DNA from: Skermanella aerolata KACC 11604
GTDB taxonomy: Bacteria; Pseudomonadota; Alphaproteobacteria; Azospirillales; Azospirillaceae
Assembly (NCBI RefSeq): GCF_000936425.1
Contig: NZ_AVFK01000011.1
Location: 62,001-126,000 of the forward strand
Direction: 5' to 3'
DNA length: 64,000 nt
Shown piece after piece: positions 53,243-62,619 of the stretch. The notes under the pieces were generated by a model that saw nothing but the letters and a program-made list of their open reading frames with translations, was not told the origin of the DNA and made no database searches. The stretch's first letter is position 1. The number at the start of each line of letters is the position of its first letter. The translations under genes were made by a program, and so were the position numbers.

Positions 53243-53902
53243 CTAATGCATCCCGTGCGGAAGGGGCTGCAACACCGCATCCGCTCCACCGTTGTCCGCC
53301 AGCAGCAGGCCGAACAGCGCCAGCCAGACGACCAGCAGAAAGTGCCAGTAGAGGGCGCAAAGCTCGACCGCCGGCCGTAGCTCGGCGGCGCTGCCTGCAT
53401 GGCGCAGTCTGGCGGCGGCACGCCCCCAGGCGGCCATCCCGCCGAGCAGGTGCAGTCCGTGCAGGGCCGACAGCAGGTAGAAGAAGGTGTTGGCCGGATT
53501 GGAGGCGACGTAGTATCCGAGGCCGTCGAGCTGTCTCCAGGCCACGAGCTGTCCGGCCAGGAAGAGGGCCGCGAACAGCCCTCCGGCGTATAGTCCGGCC
53601 GTGGCGCCGGCGGGACGGTTCCGCCGCACGCCGATCCAGGCGCCCTGGAAGGCGGCGCTGCTCAGCACCAGGGCCAGCGTGTTCAGCCAGAGGACAGGTG
53701 GTTCGTCCAGCGGCACCCAGTCGCCGAACCCCATGCGCATGACATAGGCGGTGCCCAGCAGGACGAACAGCACCGAGATCACGATGAGAAAGAAGATGAG
53801 GCCCAGCCTCCCCGTCGGTATCCGCAACCTGCCGGATGGCGGGAACTCTCCGCTGCCGCTTTCGAGCCAGGGCTTGGCCGCCAGCGTTCCGAAGATGGTC
53901 AT
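53243..53902 (-). CDS. Second subunit III-like membrane protein of the oxidase operon
   Basis: 219 aa, six or so helices. LSALHGLHLLGGMAAWGRAA and VELCALYWHFLLVVWLALFG match the heme-copper oxidase subunit III family, but helices 1-2 and loops differ from the 52514 gene. ATGA overlap with coxA (53899-53902) shows tight coupling. It could be an accessory subunit III or a specialised assembly factor. Confidence 0.8.
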   Translation of the reverse strand: MTIFGTLAAKPWLESGSGEFPPSGRLRIPTGRLGLIFFLIVISVLFVLLGTAYVMRMGFGDWVPLDEPPVLWLNTLALVLSSAAFQGAWIGVRRNRPAGATAGLYAGGLFAALFLAGQLVAWRQLDGLGYYVASNPANTFFYLLSALHGLHLLGGMAAWGRAAARLRHAGSAAELRPAVELCALYWHFLLVVWLALFGLLLADNGGADAVLQPLPHGMH

Positions 53903-55707
53903 CTCAGGAGGCCCCCCTGTTCCGGGGGCGCTTCGGGGTTCAGGCCGTCGCCGGCCGGGCGCGGATAATTCTGCGGCAGGAAATCCTGTTCAGCGTCGGG
54001 GACGCTGTAGTCGTAGGCCCAGCGGTAGACCACGGGCTGCCTCGGCCCCCAGTTGCCGTGCCCTGGTGGCGTTTCCGGCGTCTGCCATTCCAGCGTCGTC
54101 GCGTTCCAGGGATTGGAGCCGGCGGGCCTGCCGCGGAAACCGCTCCACGCCATGTTGAACAGGAAGACCAGTTGGGCGGCTCCGACGACCAAGGCCGCGA
54201 CCGTGATGAAGGCGTTCAGTTCGCGCGCCGAGTCCGGGATGAAGGCGATCCCCTCGAAGTCGTGGTAGCGCCGGGGAATGCCGACGAAACCCAGGTAGTG
54301 CATCGGGAAGAAGATCGCATAGGTGCCCAGGAAGGTGACCCAGAAGTGGAACTTGCCCAAGGCGTCGTTCAGCATGCGCCCGGTCACCTTGGGGAACCAG
54401 TGGTAGATCGCGCCGAAGATGACCAGCACGGGGGCCACGCCCATGACCATGTGGAAATGCGCGACCACGAAATACGTATCCGAGAGCGGCACGTCCACGA
54501 CCACGTTGCCGAGGAAGAGCCCCGACATGCCGCCCGACACGAAGGTCAGGATGAAGGCCAGCGAGAACAGCATCGGGACCGTGAAGTGGATGTCGGCCTG
54601 CCACAGCGTCAGCACCCAGTTGTAGACCTTGAGAGCGGTCGGAACGGCGATGATCAGCGTCGTGGTCGCGAAGAAGAAGCCGAAATACGGGTTCATGCCG
54701 CTGACATACATGTGGTGCGCCCAGACCACGAAGCTGAGGACGCCGATCGCCAGCAGCGCCCAGACCATCATCCGGTAGCCGAAGATGTTCTTGCGGGCAT
54801 GCGTGCTGATCAGGTCGGAGACGATGCCGAAGCCCGGCAGGGCCACGATGTAGACTTCCGGGTGTCCGAAGAACCAGAACAGGTGCTGGAACAGCAGCGG
54901 ACTGCCGCCGCCATAGCTCAGCCGCTCGCCCAGCGACGTGATGGTCGGCATGAAGAAGCTGGTCAGCAGCACCCGGTCCAGAAGCATCATCAGGCCGCTG
55001 ACGAACAGCGCCGGAAAGGCCAGCAGGCCCAGGATCGTCGCGACGAAGATGCCCCAGACCGTCAGCGGCAGCCGCATCATGGTCATCCCGCGCGTGCGCG
55101 CCTGGAGGATGGTGGTCACATAGTTCAGGCCGCCCATCGTGAAGGCCACGACGAAGATGATCAGGGAAACCAGCATCAGGATGATGCCCCAGTCCCGGCC
55201 CGCCGTTCCCGGCAAGATCGCCTGCGGAGGGTAGAGCGTCCATCCCGCCCCGGTCGGACCCCCGGGCACGAAGAAACTGGCGACCAGCACCAGGACCGCC
55301 AGTAGGTAGACCCAGTAGCTCAGCATGTTGACATAGGGAAACACCATGTCCCGGGCGCCGATCATCAGCGGGATCAGGTAATTGCCGAAACCGCCCAGGA
55401 ACAGCGCCGTGAGCAGGTAGACCACCATGATCATCCCATGCATGGTGACGAACTGGAGGTATCGTTCCGGGTCGATGAAGGGCAGGCTGCCGGGAAAGCC
55501 GATCTGCATCCGCATCAGCCACGACAGCACCAGGGCGATCAGCCCGACCGCCATCGCGGTTATCGAATACTGGATCGCGATGACCTTGTGATCCTGGCTC
55601 CAGATGTATTTCGTTATGAAGCTGCGCGGCTCGTGATGGCCGTCGCCCAGATCTTCGTCGTGGTCGGTATCGTCATATGTTCCGGTCGGTATCGCGGTTT
55701 GAGCCAT
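53899..55707 (-). CDS. coxA: Cytochrome c oxidase subunit I, aa3 type
   Basis: 602 aa, twelve helices. Heme/CuB ligands are in place: VTMHGMIMVVYLL (low-spin heme), FWFFGHPEVYIVALPGFGIV with the CuB His and cross-linked Tyr, WAHHMYVSGM with two CuB His, and DTYFVVAHFHMVMG with both heme His. The Glu in GHPEVY fits an A-type proton pump. 30 bp after coxB; coupled to the next gene. Confidence 0.97.
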   Translation of the reverse strand: MAQTAIPTGTYDDTDHDEDLGDGHHEPRSFITKYIWSQDHKVIAIQYSITAMAVGLIALVLSWLMRMQIGFPGSLPFIDPERYLQFVTMHGMIMVVYLLTALFLGGFGNYLIPLMIGARDMVFPYVNMLSYWVYLLAVLVLVASFFVPGGPTGAGWTLYPPQAILPGTAGRDWGIILMLVSLIIFVVAFTMGGLNYVTTILQARTRGMTMMRLPLTVWGIFVATILGLLAFPALFVSGLMMLLDRVLLTSFFMPTITSLGERLSYGGGSPLLFQHLFWFFGHPEVYIVALPGFGIVSDLISTHARKNIFGYRMMVWALLAIGVLSFVVWAHHMYVSGMNPYFGFFFATTTLIIAVPTALKVYNWVLTLWQADIHFTVPMLFSLAFILTFVSGGMSGLFLGNVVVDVPLSDTYFVVAHFHMVMGVAPVLVIFGAIYHWFPKVTGRMLNDALGKFHFWVTFLGTYAIFFPMHYLGFVGIPRRYHDFEGIAFIPDSARELNAFITVAALVVGAAQLVFLFNMAWSGFRGRPAGSNPWNATTLEWQTPETPPGHGNWGPRQPVVYRWAYDYSVPDAEQDFLPQNYPRPAGDGLNPEAPPEQGGLLR

Positions 55708-55737
55708 GTCGCCCTTCCTCCGCTTTCGTTTCCTGAT

Positions 55738-56577
55738 TTATTGGTTCATCGAGTTTCCTTGTCTGACTGCCTCGGCCAGCGCGGTGTCCCGCACTGCCTG
55801 GGCGAAGGTCGGATATTCGTCCAGCCAGGGCTGATGCGCGTCCGGTTCCACGACGACGACGGTGCCGCGCATCGCCGAATGACCGACGCCACAAAGTTCC
55901 GCGCAGAGGATTTCGAAGTTTCCGGTCACGGTCGGCGTGAACCAGAAATAGGTCACCATGCCGGGGACGAGGTCCATCTTGGCCCGGAACTGCGGGACGT
56001 AGAAGTCGTGCAGCACGTCCACGGACCGGAGCAGCAGCTTGACCGGCTTGCCGACCGGCAGCCGGACCTCGCCGCCCTCCACCAGGACATCGTCGCCGCC
56101 ATGGGGATCGTCTGGGTTGAGCCCGAAAGGATTGTCGGCGTCGATCCGCATCGGGTCCACCGCGCCCAGGACGCCGTCGGCGCCGGGGAAGCGGAATGCC
56201 CAGCCCCATTGCTGGCCCATCACCTCGACCGTGGCCGCATCGGGCGGAACGGTGACGTAGTCCTTCCAGACGACCAGACCCGGGGCCAGCATGGCCGCGA
56301 TCCCGACCGACGTCAGGCCGGTCAGCCACAGTTCGAGCTTGCCGCTCTCCGGTTCGTAGCCGGCGCGTATCCCTTCCCGGTGCCGGAACCGGAACATGGA
56401 GTAGGCCATGAAAAGGACCAGGGCGCAGAAAACGACGCCGGTGATCATGAAGGTAATGATCAGGGTCGTGTCGATCGTCCCCCAGTTGGACGCCAGCGGC
56501 GTAAACCACCACGGACTGACCAGACTGAAAACGACCGACCCGACGACAAGTAAGGCAAATACGATAGCCACAGTCAT
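55738..56577 (-). CDS. coxB: Cytochrome c oxidase subunit II
   Basis: 279 aa. N-terminal membrane helices (MTVAIVFALLVVGSVVFSLV, ITFMITGVVFCALVLFMAYS, LWLTGLTSVGIAAMLAPGL) and a periplasmic cupredoxin domain with GQQWGWAFRFPG and the binuclear CuA ligands in SVDVLHDFYVPQ and CAELCGVGHSAMRG. Accepts electrons from cytochrome c. First gene of the operon; no heme A synthase or CtaG-type assembly gene is nearby. Confidence 0.95.
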   Translation of the reverse strand: MTVAIVFALLVVGSVVFSLVSPWWFTPLASNWGTIDTTLIITFMITGVVFCALVLFMAYSMFRFRHREGIRAGYEPESGKLELWLTGLTSVGIAAMLAPGLVVWKDYVTVPPDAATVEVMGQQWGWAFRFPGADGVLGAVDPMRIDADNPFGLNPDDPHGGDDVLVEGGEVRLPVGKPVKLLLRSVDVLHDFYVPQFRAKMDLVPGMVTYFWFTPTVTGNFEILCAELCGVGHSAMRGTVVVVEPDAHQPWLDEYPTFAQAVRDTALAEAVRQGNSMNQ

Positions 56578-56838
56578 AGCCCGTCGCCCCGCTTCTTCTT
56601 TTTCGAAAAGACGGATTTAGGCGTCGGCCCGATGGGCCTCTTGGACTCTGCGATCTTCAGTTTCCATAATAACGGATTTTACTCGCTCCTGCAAGGATCA
56701 GGAAAGCTCCCACTCCCGGATCGCACCTTGCATCTTCCAGTCCTTGGTTTAATCTGCAACTGATGGTATTGGGAAGCCATCCTTCAACTGCGCCGAACAA
56801 TCGGAGCGGGCAACGACAAGATTATGGGGAAACGCATC

Positions 56839-58131
56839 ATGAAGGACATCAGCAGGCGCTCGGTCATCCTGGGCGCCGCGGCGATCACGGCCGGATGTGC
56901 GGCGCAGGGAACGTCGGGTCTGGTCGCTCCGGCAGCCACCCGAAGCGCGGCCGGCGGGTCCGGGATGGGGATGGCGGGTGTCGATGAAGTTCTCCGCCAA
57001 GCCATCGGCCCCGACAAGGTGGCCGGTCTGGTCGCGACCGTCGGCACCGACAAGGAAACGCTCTTCGAGGCGGCCTACGGCAAGCGCAGCCTTGACGGGG
57101 AAGTCGACATGTCGGCGGACTCGGTCTTCTGGATCGCCTCGATGACCAAGGCGGTGACTTGTACCGCGGCGATGCAGATGGTGGAGCAGGGCAGGCTGAC
57201 GCTGGACGATCCGATCGGCGGGGTACTTCCCGAGTTAGGATCGCCGCGCGTCCTGACCGGCTTCGACAGGGCGGGCCGGCCGCGATACCGCGCCGCCCGC
57301 CGGCCCATCACGCTACGCCATCTCCTGACCCATACCGCGGGCTTCTGTTACCCGATCTGGAATGCCGAGCTTGACCGCTACATGAAGGCGACCGGCCATC
57401 CGTCCACCGCCACCGGCCTTAAGCGGTCGCTGGAACTGCCGCTGATGTTCGATCCGGGCGACCGCTGGGAATACGGCATCAACATCGACTGGGCCGGATT
57501 GGCGGTCGAGCGGGTCAGTGGGCGAAAGCTCGGCGCCTATTTCGACGAATACATCTTTTCGCCGCTGGGAATGACCAGCACGGGCTTCAAGCTGACCCCG
57601 TCGCAGCGGGCGAGGCTGGTGAAGGTCCATGCCCGCCAGTCCGACGGCTCCCTGAAGCCGATCGACTTCGAGATCAAGCAGGACCCTGAGTTCGAGGCGG
57701 GCGGCGGCGGTCTCTACTCGACCGCCGGCGACTATCTCAAGTTCTGCCGGATGTTCCTGAACGGCGGCCGCTCCGCGACCGGCCAGCAGGTGCTGCGCCC
57801 GGAAACCGTCGCTGTCATGGGCACCAACCAGATGGGCGCCCTGAACGTCAGGCTGCTGCCGACCAACACCCCTGATCTTTCCGCCGATGCCGAGTTCTTT
57901 CCCGGCATCGTCAAGAAATGGAGCACCGCCTTCATGCTCAACACCGAGCAGGCGCCGACGGGACGGAGCGCCGGCAGCATGGCCTGGGCCGGGCTCGCCA
58001 ACACGTTCTTCTGGATCGACCCGACGCGCAAGGTCACCGGCGTCATCCTGATGCAGATACTGCCCTTCGTGGAGCCCCGGGCGCTCGACACCTTCACCAA
58101 GTTCGAGACCCAGACCTATCGGGAGATTTAA
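56839..58131 (+). CDS. Serine hydrolase, beta-lactamase class C-like, exported
   Basis: 430 aa from ATG 56839, which has GGGGAA 7 bp upstream (ATG 56824 is alternative). A twin-arginine-like DISRRSVILGAAAITAGCAA suggests Tat export and perhaps lipidation at Cys. Catalytic motifs of the class C/esterase group: Ser-x-x-Lys in WIASMTKAVTCTAAMQ, Tyr-x-Asn in RWEYGINIDWAG and FEAGGGGLYSTAGDYLKFCR. More like an esterase or DD-peptidase than a drug-hydrolysing enzyme, but activity cannot be decided from sequence. Confidence 0.85.
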   Translation: MKDISRRSVILGAAAITAGCAAQGTSGLVAPAATRSAAGGSGMGMAGVDEVLRQAIGPDKVAGLVATVGTDKETLFEAAYGKRSLDGEVDMSADSVFWIASMTKAVTCTAAMQMVEQGRLTLDDPIGGVLPELGSPRVLTGFDRAGRPRYRAARRPITLRHLLTHTAGFCYPIWNAELDRYMKATGHPSTATGLKRSLELPLMFDPGDRWEYGINIDWAGLAVERVSGRKLGAYFDEYIFSPLGMTSTGFKLTPSQRARLVKVHARQSDGSLKPIDFEIKQDPEFEAGGGGLYSTAGDYLKFCRMFLNGGRSATGQQVLRPETVAVMGTNQMGALNVRLLPTNTPDLSADAEFFPGIVKKWSTAFMLNTEQAPTGRSAGSMAWAGLANTFFWIDPTRKVTGVILMQILPFVEPRALDTFTKFETQTYREI

Positions 58132-58188
58132 CACCGGCGGCCTTAAACATTGACCGGCCTGGAAGGTTGAATGTCGGGCTGATCCCTC

Positions 58189-59910
58189 TCAGCTTCGTTC
58201 GAGGGAGCGCAGGAAAGCGAAGTCGCAGCCTTCGTCGGCTTGCAGGATCTGCTCGTCGTAGAGGCGCTGGTAGCCGCGTGACGGAGGACGCTTGGCCGGG
58301 ACGAGAGCGGTGCGGCGGCGATCGAGTTCGGCGTCGTCCACCAGCAGCTCCAGCCGACGTCCGGCGACGCTGAGGCGGATGCGGTCGCCGTTGCGGACGA
58401 GGGCCAGCGGACCGCCCGACGCGGCGTCCGGTGTCACGTGCAGGACGATGGTGCCGTAGGCGGTGCCGCTCATCCGGGCGTCCGAGATCCGCACCATGTC
58501 CTTGACGCCGGTCCGGGCCAGTTTGGACGGGATCGGCAGGTAGCCGGCCTCCGGCATGGCCGCCTCGCTGACCGGGCCGGCGTTCTGGAGGACGAGGAAG
58601 TCGTCGGCATCGACGTCAAGGTCCGGATCGTCGATCCGGGCAGCCAGATCCTCGAGGGAGGAGAAGACGACCGCGCGTCCCTCGCGCTCGAACAGGGCGG
58701 GATCGGCGGCGGCGCGCTTCAGGATCGACCCCTTGGGAGCCAGATTGCCGAAAAGCGCCACCAGCCCGCCGTTTTCGCGGACGGGGGTCTCGACCGGATG
58801 GATGATCTCCCGATCCACCCAGGGATGGGCGGCGTCGATGCGCTCGCCGATGGTCTCTCCCGTCACCGTGACGCAGTCCAGGTGGAGGAGCGGGCGCAGC
58901 TCCCGCAGGACCGCCGGGATGCCGCCGGCCGCGTGGAGATCCTCCATATAGCCGACGCCTGTCGGCTTCAGATCGACCAGAACAGGCGTCGTCTCGCTCA
59001 ACTCGTTCATCCGGTCAAGATCGACCGAAAGACCCAGCCGTCCCGCTATCGCCGCAAGGTGGATGATGGCATTGGTCGAGCCGCCCAGAGCCAGAAGCAC
59101 GCGGACCGCGTTCTCGACCGCTTCCGCCGTCATGATCCGGCTGGGGCGGCGGTCGGAGCCGATCAGCGACACGGCGATCCGCCCGGTTTCCTCCGCCATG
59201 CGCAGCCGGTCGGCATCCACCGCCGGGATCGCGGCCGATCCCGCCGGCATCATGCCGAGCGCTTCGGCCAGGGACGCCATCGTGCTCGCCGTACCCATCA
59301 CGGCACAGGAACCGGCGGTGCTCGCCAGCCGGCGCTCGACCGAATCGATTTCCTCATCGCTCACGCCGCCGGCGCGGTATCGCGCCCAGAACCGGCGGCA
59401 GTCGGTGCAGGCGCCCAGGCGCTCGCCCCGGTGGCGGCTGGTCGACATCGGTCCGCCGACGAGCTGGATCGCCGGGATGTCGGCCGAGGCCGCCCCCATC
59501 AGCTGGGCCGGCACCGTCTTGTCGCATCCGCCAAGCAGCACGACCGAGTCCATCGGCTGGGCTCGGATCATCTCCTCGACGTCCATCGACATGAGATTGC
59601 GGAACTTGAGGCTGGTCGGGCTGAGGAAGACTTCGCCCAGCGAGATCGTCGGGAACTCGACCGGCAAGGCGCCGGCGGCCAGGACGCCGCGTTTCACCGC
59701 CTCGATCAGTTCCGGGAAATGGCGGTGACAGTTGTTGAAGCCGCTGGCCGAATGGGCGATGCCCACGATGGGCCGGTCCAGCATCTCGCGGCTGTAACCC
59801 ATGGAACTCGCAAAAGAGCGCCGCAGATAAAGGCTGAAACCCCGGTCGCCATAATTGGTGAGGCCCCGGCTGAAGCCGAGCCCCTTGTTCTTTTCTTCTT
59901 CTTCGTTCAT
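58189..59910 (-). CDS. IlvD/Edd-family dehydratase, sugar-acid type (arabonate dehydratase-like)
   Basis: 573 aa from ATG 59910 with GGAGGA about 8 bp upstream. Fe-S cluster cysteines in GGCDKTVPAQLMG, GACTDCRRFWARYRAG and AGSCAVMGTASTMASL; LSGTAYG-like RMSGTAYGTIVLHVTPDAAS near the end. The TDCRR segment is typical of the pentonate/L-arabonate dehydratase branch rather than of branched-chain amino-acid IlvD. Removes water from an aldonic acid. No other sugar catabolism genes are adjacent. Confidence 0.88.
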   Translation of the reverse strand: MNEEEEKNKGLGFSRGLTNYGDRGFSLYLRRSFASSMGYSREMLDRPIVGIAHSASGFNNCHRHFPELIEAVKRGVLAAGALPVEFPTISLGEVFLSPTSLKFRNLMSMDVEEMIRAQPMDSVVLLGGCDKTVPAQLMGAASADIPAIQLVGGPMSTSRHRGERLGACTDCRRFWARYRAGGVSDEEIDSVERRLASTAGSCAVMGTASTMASLAEALGMMPAGSAAIPAVDADRLRMAEETGRIAVSLIGSDRRPSRIMTAEAVENAVRVLLALGGSTNAIIHLAAIAGRLGLSVDLDRMNELSETTPVLVDLKPTGVGYMEDLHAAGGIPAVLRELRPLLHLDCVTVTGETIGERIDAAHPWVDREIIHPVETPVRENGGLVALFGNLAPKGSILKRAAADPALFEREGRAVVFSSLEDLAARIDDPDLDVDADDFLVLQNAGPVSEAAMPEAGYLPIPSKLARTGVKDMVRISDARMSGTAYGTIVLHVTPDAASGGPLALVRNGDRIRLSVAGRRLELLVDDAELDRRRTALVPAKRPPSRGYQRLYDEQILQADEGCDFAFLRSLERS

Positions 59911-59979
59911 CGCCCTGGTCCTCCCGTGCGGCCGTGCCGTTATGCCGTCGCAGGGCGGCAGCATAGCCTTTGGGGCGGA

Positions 59980-60315
59980 TCAGGTGAACGGAACAAACCC
60001 TTCGGCCACGATTTCCCCGGCTTCCTGGACTTGCCAGCGGCCGCTCTCGTAGTTGATCATCAGGCTGCCGACGCTTTCCGGCAGATGGTTCATCAGCCGC
60101 TTGCCGTGGTCCGTCAGCACCACGTTGGCCCAGGCGTAGACGAATCCCGCCGGCTCTTCCGGGTCTTCCCGGACCCCCAGGAACTGGTCGGCATGGGCTG
60201 CCAGCAGGCCGAGTATACGGACCTCCGAGGGGCCCCGCCCGCGATCTTCGGTTATCTTCTCCGCCAGTCCCTCCGGGTCCTGGGTATCCGGACTTTCGAC
60301 TTCCATGTCGGTCAT
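59980..60315 (-). CDS. Hypothetical protein (111 aa)
   Basis: AGGAG lies 6 bp before the ATG at 60315. Acidic, soluble; contains ADQFLGVREDPEEPAGFVYA and LTDHGKRLMNHLPESVGSLM. No family recognised. It is 69 bp upstream of the dehydratase gene on the same strand. Confidence 0.6.
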   Translation of the reverse strand: MTDMEVESPDTQDPEGLAEKITEDRGRGPSEVRILGLLAAHADQFLGVREDPEEPAGFVYAWANVVLTDHGKRLMNHLPESVGSLMINYESGRWQVQEAGEIVAEGFVPFT

Positions 60316-60681
60316 GCGTCGCTCCTGTTGCGGCTTCGAGCATGGTAACCCGATTTTGGAGCGGCTGAGAAACGATCAGTTCAGAGCCCGTTTGAGAATT
60401 GAGCGGCATTGCGGATCCGGGGCTTGGTTGCCCGCTCATACCGAGGGCCGAAGACATTGACCGGTGTGGACAGCGTTTGTTGGGCCACGGCCCAACCTAC
60501 AGGCTGCTGCTTCGTAGGTTGGGCCGTGGCCCAACACTTGCCGACCGCAGGTCAAACTCTTCGGCTCCTGGTATCGTACCAGCGGCCTTCAAGCTCGACA
60601 TGTCCGGAACGCTGGACGTCGGGCTGAAGAGGCCCGATACCCCTGCCGAAACTCACAGGGTAAGCTTCAGGGCCGTTGGAA
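60316..60681. other. 366 bp gap holding a MITE-like element
   Basis: The 137 bp palindromic element (60438-60574) takes up the middle. The remaining sequence on both sides shows no gene or clear regulatory motif. Confidence 0.6.
60438..60574. mobile_element. MITE-like palindromic element, intact copy (137 bp)
   Basis: Outer terminal repeats run ATACCGAGGGCCGAAGA at the left and the reverse-complement type TCTTCGGCTCCTGGTAT at the right, extended by TTGACC/GGTCAA. The core is a large hairpin (arms beginning TTGGGCCACGGCCCAA and ending in GTAGG) whose arms are themselves palindromic. A second copy is at 63373 and a decayed core at 25856. No coding capacity. Confidence 0.75.
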
Positions 60682-61593
60682 TCAGACAGGAGCGCCTCTA
60701 GCAAAGTGCGGGGGCTGGCTGAAATGCTCGATCAGGAGTTCAGTGAGGACCCGTATCTTGCGTGCGGGATGCTGACCAGGCGGGCGGACGATATATGCAC
60801 CTGCCGGCGGTGGTGGATGGCGTGTCATGACCGGCACGAGCGCTCCGGAGGCCAAATGTTCATGGGTGAGGCAGTCGGGCAGGTACGCGATCCCTAGCCC
60901 TGCCGCTACGGCCGCCACCAGGGCCGTGCCGTTGTCAGCCTTGAAGCGTCCCTGCGGACGTACCGTCACGGTCTTGTCGCCATCCATGAAGTGCCAGGCT
61001 TCGGTCCCCTGCATCAAGGCTTCATGGGCGACGAGTTCCTCCGGTGTCTCAGGCGACCCATGCGCCTCGATATAGTCGGGACTGGCGACGAGCTTCCCGA
61101 AGATCGGGCCGACACGTCTTGCGACCAGATTGGAGTCCTGAAGATAGCCTACCCGTATCGCGCAATCGTAGCCCTCCCCGATCAGATCGACGAAGCGATC
61201 GCTGTAGCAGGTGTGGATTTGGAGCCGGGGATGGCGTCGCGCCAATTCGGCGAGCACGGGAGCGAAGTGGGTCGGGCCGAAAGTAAGCGGCGCGGCAACT
61301 CGCAGGCGGCCGCGAAGGTCACCGGCGGGCAGGATCGTTTCCTTGGCTATATCGATCTCGGCGCAGACCCTGGCTGCATAGTCTCGGAAAGTGGCCCCGG
61401 CTTCCGTGAGAGCAGCCCCGCGGGTCGTTCGTGCCAGAAGCTGAACGCCAAGTTCCGCTTCAAGCCGGGAGAGCCGGCGACTGACGATCGACTTGGATAC
61501 GCCGAGGCGGAGTGCCGCGGGCGAAACCCCGCCAGCATCGGCAACTTCCACGAACGTCCGCAGCTCTTCGATATCCAATCCAGCGTTCCCCAT
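60682..61593 (-). CDS. LysR-family transcriptional regulator
   Basis: 303 aa from ATG 61593. N-terminal HTH (LDIEELRTFVEVADAGGVSP, AALRLGVSKSIVSRRLSRLE, AELGVQLLARTTRGAALTEAG) and a periplasmic-binding-like effector domain (GRLRVAAPLTFGPTHFAPVL, YDCAIRVGYLQDSNLVARRV, LVAAVAAGLGIAYLPDCLTH). Divergent from the isochorismatase-like gene 139 bp away, which it probably controls. Longer upstream frames are shadows. Confidence 0.9.
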   Translation of the reverse strand: MGNAGLDIEELRTFVEVADAGGVSPAALRLGVSKSIVSRRLSRLEAELGVQLLARTTRGAALTEAGATFRDYAARVCAEIDIAKETILPAGDLRGRLRVAAPLTFGPTHFAPVLAELARRHPRLQIHTCYSDRFVDLIGEGYDCAIRVGYLQDSNLVARRVGPIFGKLVASPDYIEAHGSPETPEELVAHEALMQGTEAWHFMDGDKTVTVRPQGRFKADNGTALVAAVAAGLGIAYLPDCLTHEHLASGALVPVMTRHPPPPAGAYIVRPPGQHPARKIRVLTELLIEHFSQPPHFARGAPV

Positions 61594-61732
61594 TTCGCGA
61601 CACAGCTTGGCATGAAAGGACGCTACCGCATCGTGCCTAGTAACGGCAATGTCACTCTCAGGCAACGCCACTGCTGGCGCATGTCTCCTGAAAATACCAA
61701 TGCCGCTCACGACGGCAGTAAAGGATGTAACA

Positions 61733-62386
61733 ATGACGTTTCGTAACGGGCTTGCTTCGCTTCTTCGTCCAGAAGACTCGGTACTCATATTGATCGACCA
61801 CCAACCTTACCAGCTCGCGAACGTGAACAGCCACGAACCGCAGATGGTGATCAACAATACTACAGGTCTGGCGAAAGCCGCCAAGGCCTTCGGCGTCCCC
61901 ACGATCCTCACCACCGTGATCGCTGAACGGGGTGGTCTCCTCTTTCCTCAGATCACCGATGTGTTTCCTGGCCAGGAAGTGATCGACCGTACGTTCATCA
62001 ACACTTGGGAAGATCGGAAGGTGGTGGACGCAGTCAAGGCGACGGGCCGCAAGCAGCTGGTCATCGCGGGCCTGTGGACCGAAGTCTGCGTCGCGATGCC
62101 GGCAATCCAGGCCCTCGGCGAAGGCTGGGACGTGACCGTGATCACCGATGCATCCGGCGGAGTTTCGGTCGAAGCCCATCAAGTCGCCGTCCAGCGCATG
62201 ATCGCCGCCGGAGCGAACATGATGACCTGGCTTGCGCTGGCGGCCGAATGGCAACGCGACTGGGCTCGGGCCGATCAGGCCGTAGCACTGACGGAAGTCA
62301 TCACGCAACATGCCGGCGGCAGCGGCATCGCGTTCCTGTGGGAACAACAGCTGCTCAACACGCCTGTACCCCGCAACGCAGGATGA
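61733..62386 (+). CDS. Isochorismatase-like cysteine hydrolase (YcaC type)
   Basis: 217 aa from ATG 61733, with AAGGA 7 bp upstream. Catalytic Asp in LILIDHQPYQ near residue 25, Lys region in AFGVPTILTTVIAERGG, and nucleophile Cys in GLWTEVCVAMPAIQALGEGW. YcaC-type members hydrolyse amide or imide-like substrates of unknown identity. Regulated, by position, by the divergent LysR. Confidence 0.9.
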   Translation: MTFRNGLASLLRPEDSVLILIDHQPYQLANVNSHEPQMVINNTTGLAKAAKAFGVPTILTTVIAERGGLLFPQITDVFPGQEVIDRTFINTWEDRKVVDAVKATGRKQLVIAGLWTEVCVAMPAIQALGEGWDVTVITDASGGVSVEAHQVAVQRMIAAGANMMTWLALAAEWQRDWARADQAVALTEVITQHAGGSGIAFLWEQQLLNTPVPRNAG

Positions 62387-62393
62387 CCTGAGC

Positions 62394-62460
62394 GGGGATG
62401 CCGAGATCTTCGAGCATGGAATGCGAAAAGTGGATCGCTTGATCGAGCCTCGGCATCCCC
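62394..62460. repeat. Inverted repeat with 12 bp perfect arms
   Basis: GGGGATGCCGAG (62394-62405) and CTCGGCATCCCC (62449-62460) are separated by 43 nt that can also partly pair. It starts 7 bp after the hydrolase stop and may act as a 3' end structure. No T tract. Confidence 0.55.
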
Positions 62461-62619
62461 ACCACGCCTCGGCAGTCGTGCTCGCCACCGCCATGGTCTT
62501 CCGGTGCTGACAGCGCTAAGCTGTTTGACGGCATAAGGGCTGCAAGCAGCCCGTCAGAACGCATGCCGGCGTCATTTGGCGAAATATTTCCCGCCATCCA
62601 CTAAACGCAGGCTTTCTTG

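Noticed and set aside
60409-60701. Short plus-strand frames through the palindromic element
   Set aside because: They read through a non-coding repeat and have no ribosome-binding site.
62355-62597. 80-codon minus-strand frame after the isochorismatase-like gene
   Set aside because: Spans the inverted repeat, lacks a ribosome-binding site and family resemblance.
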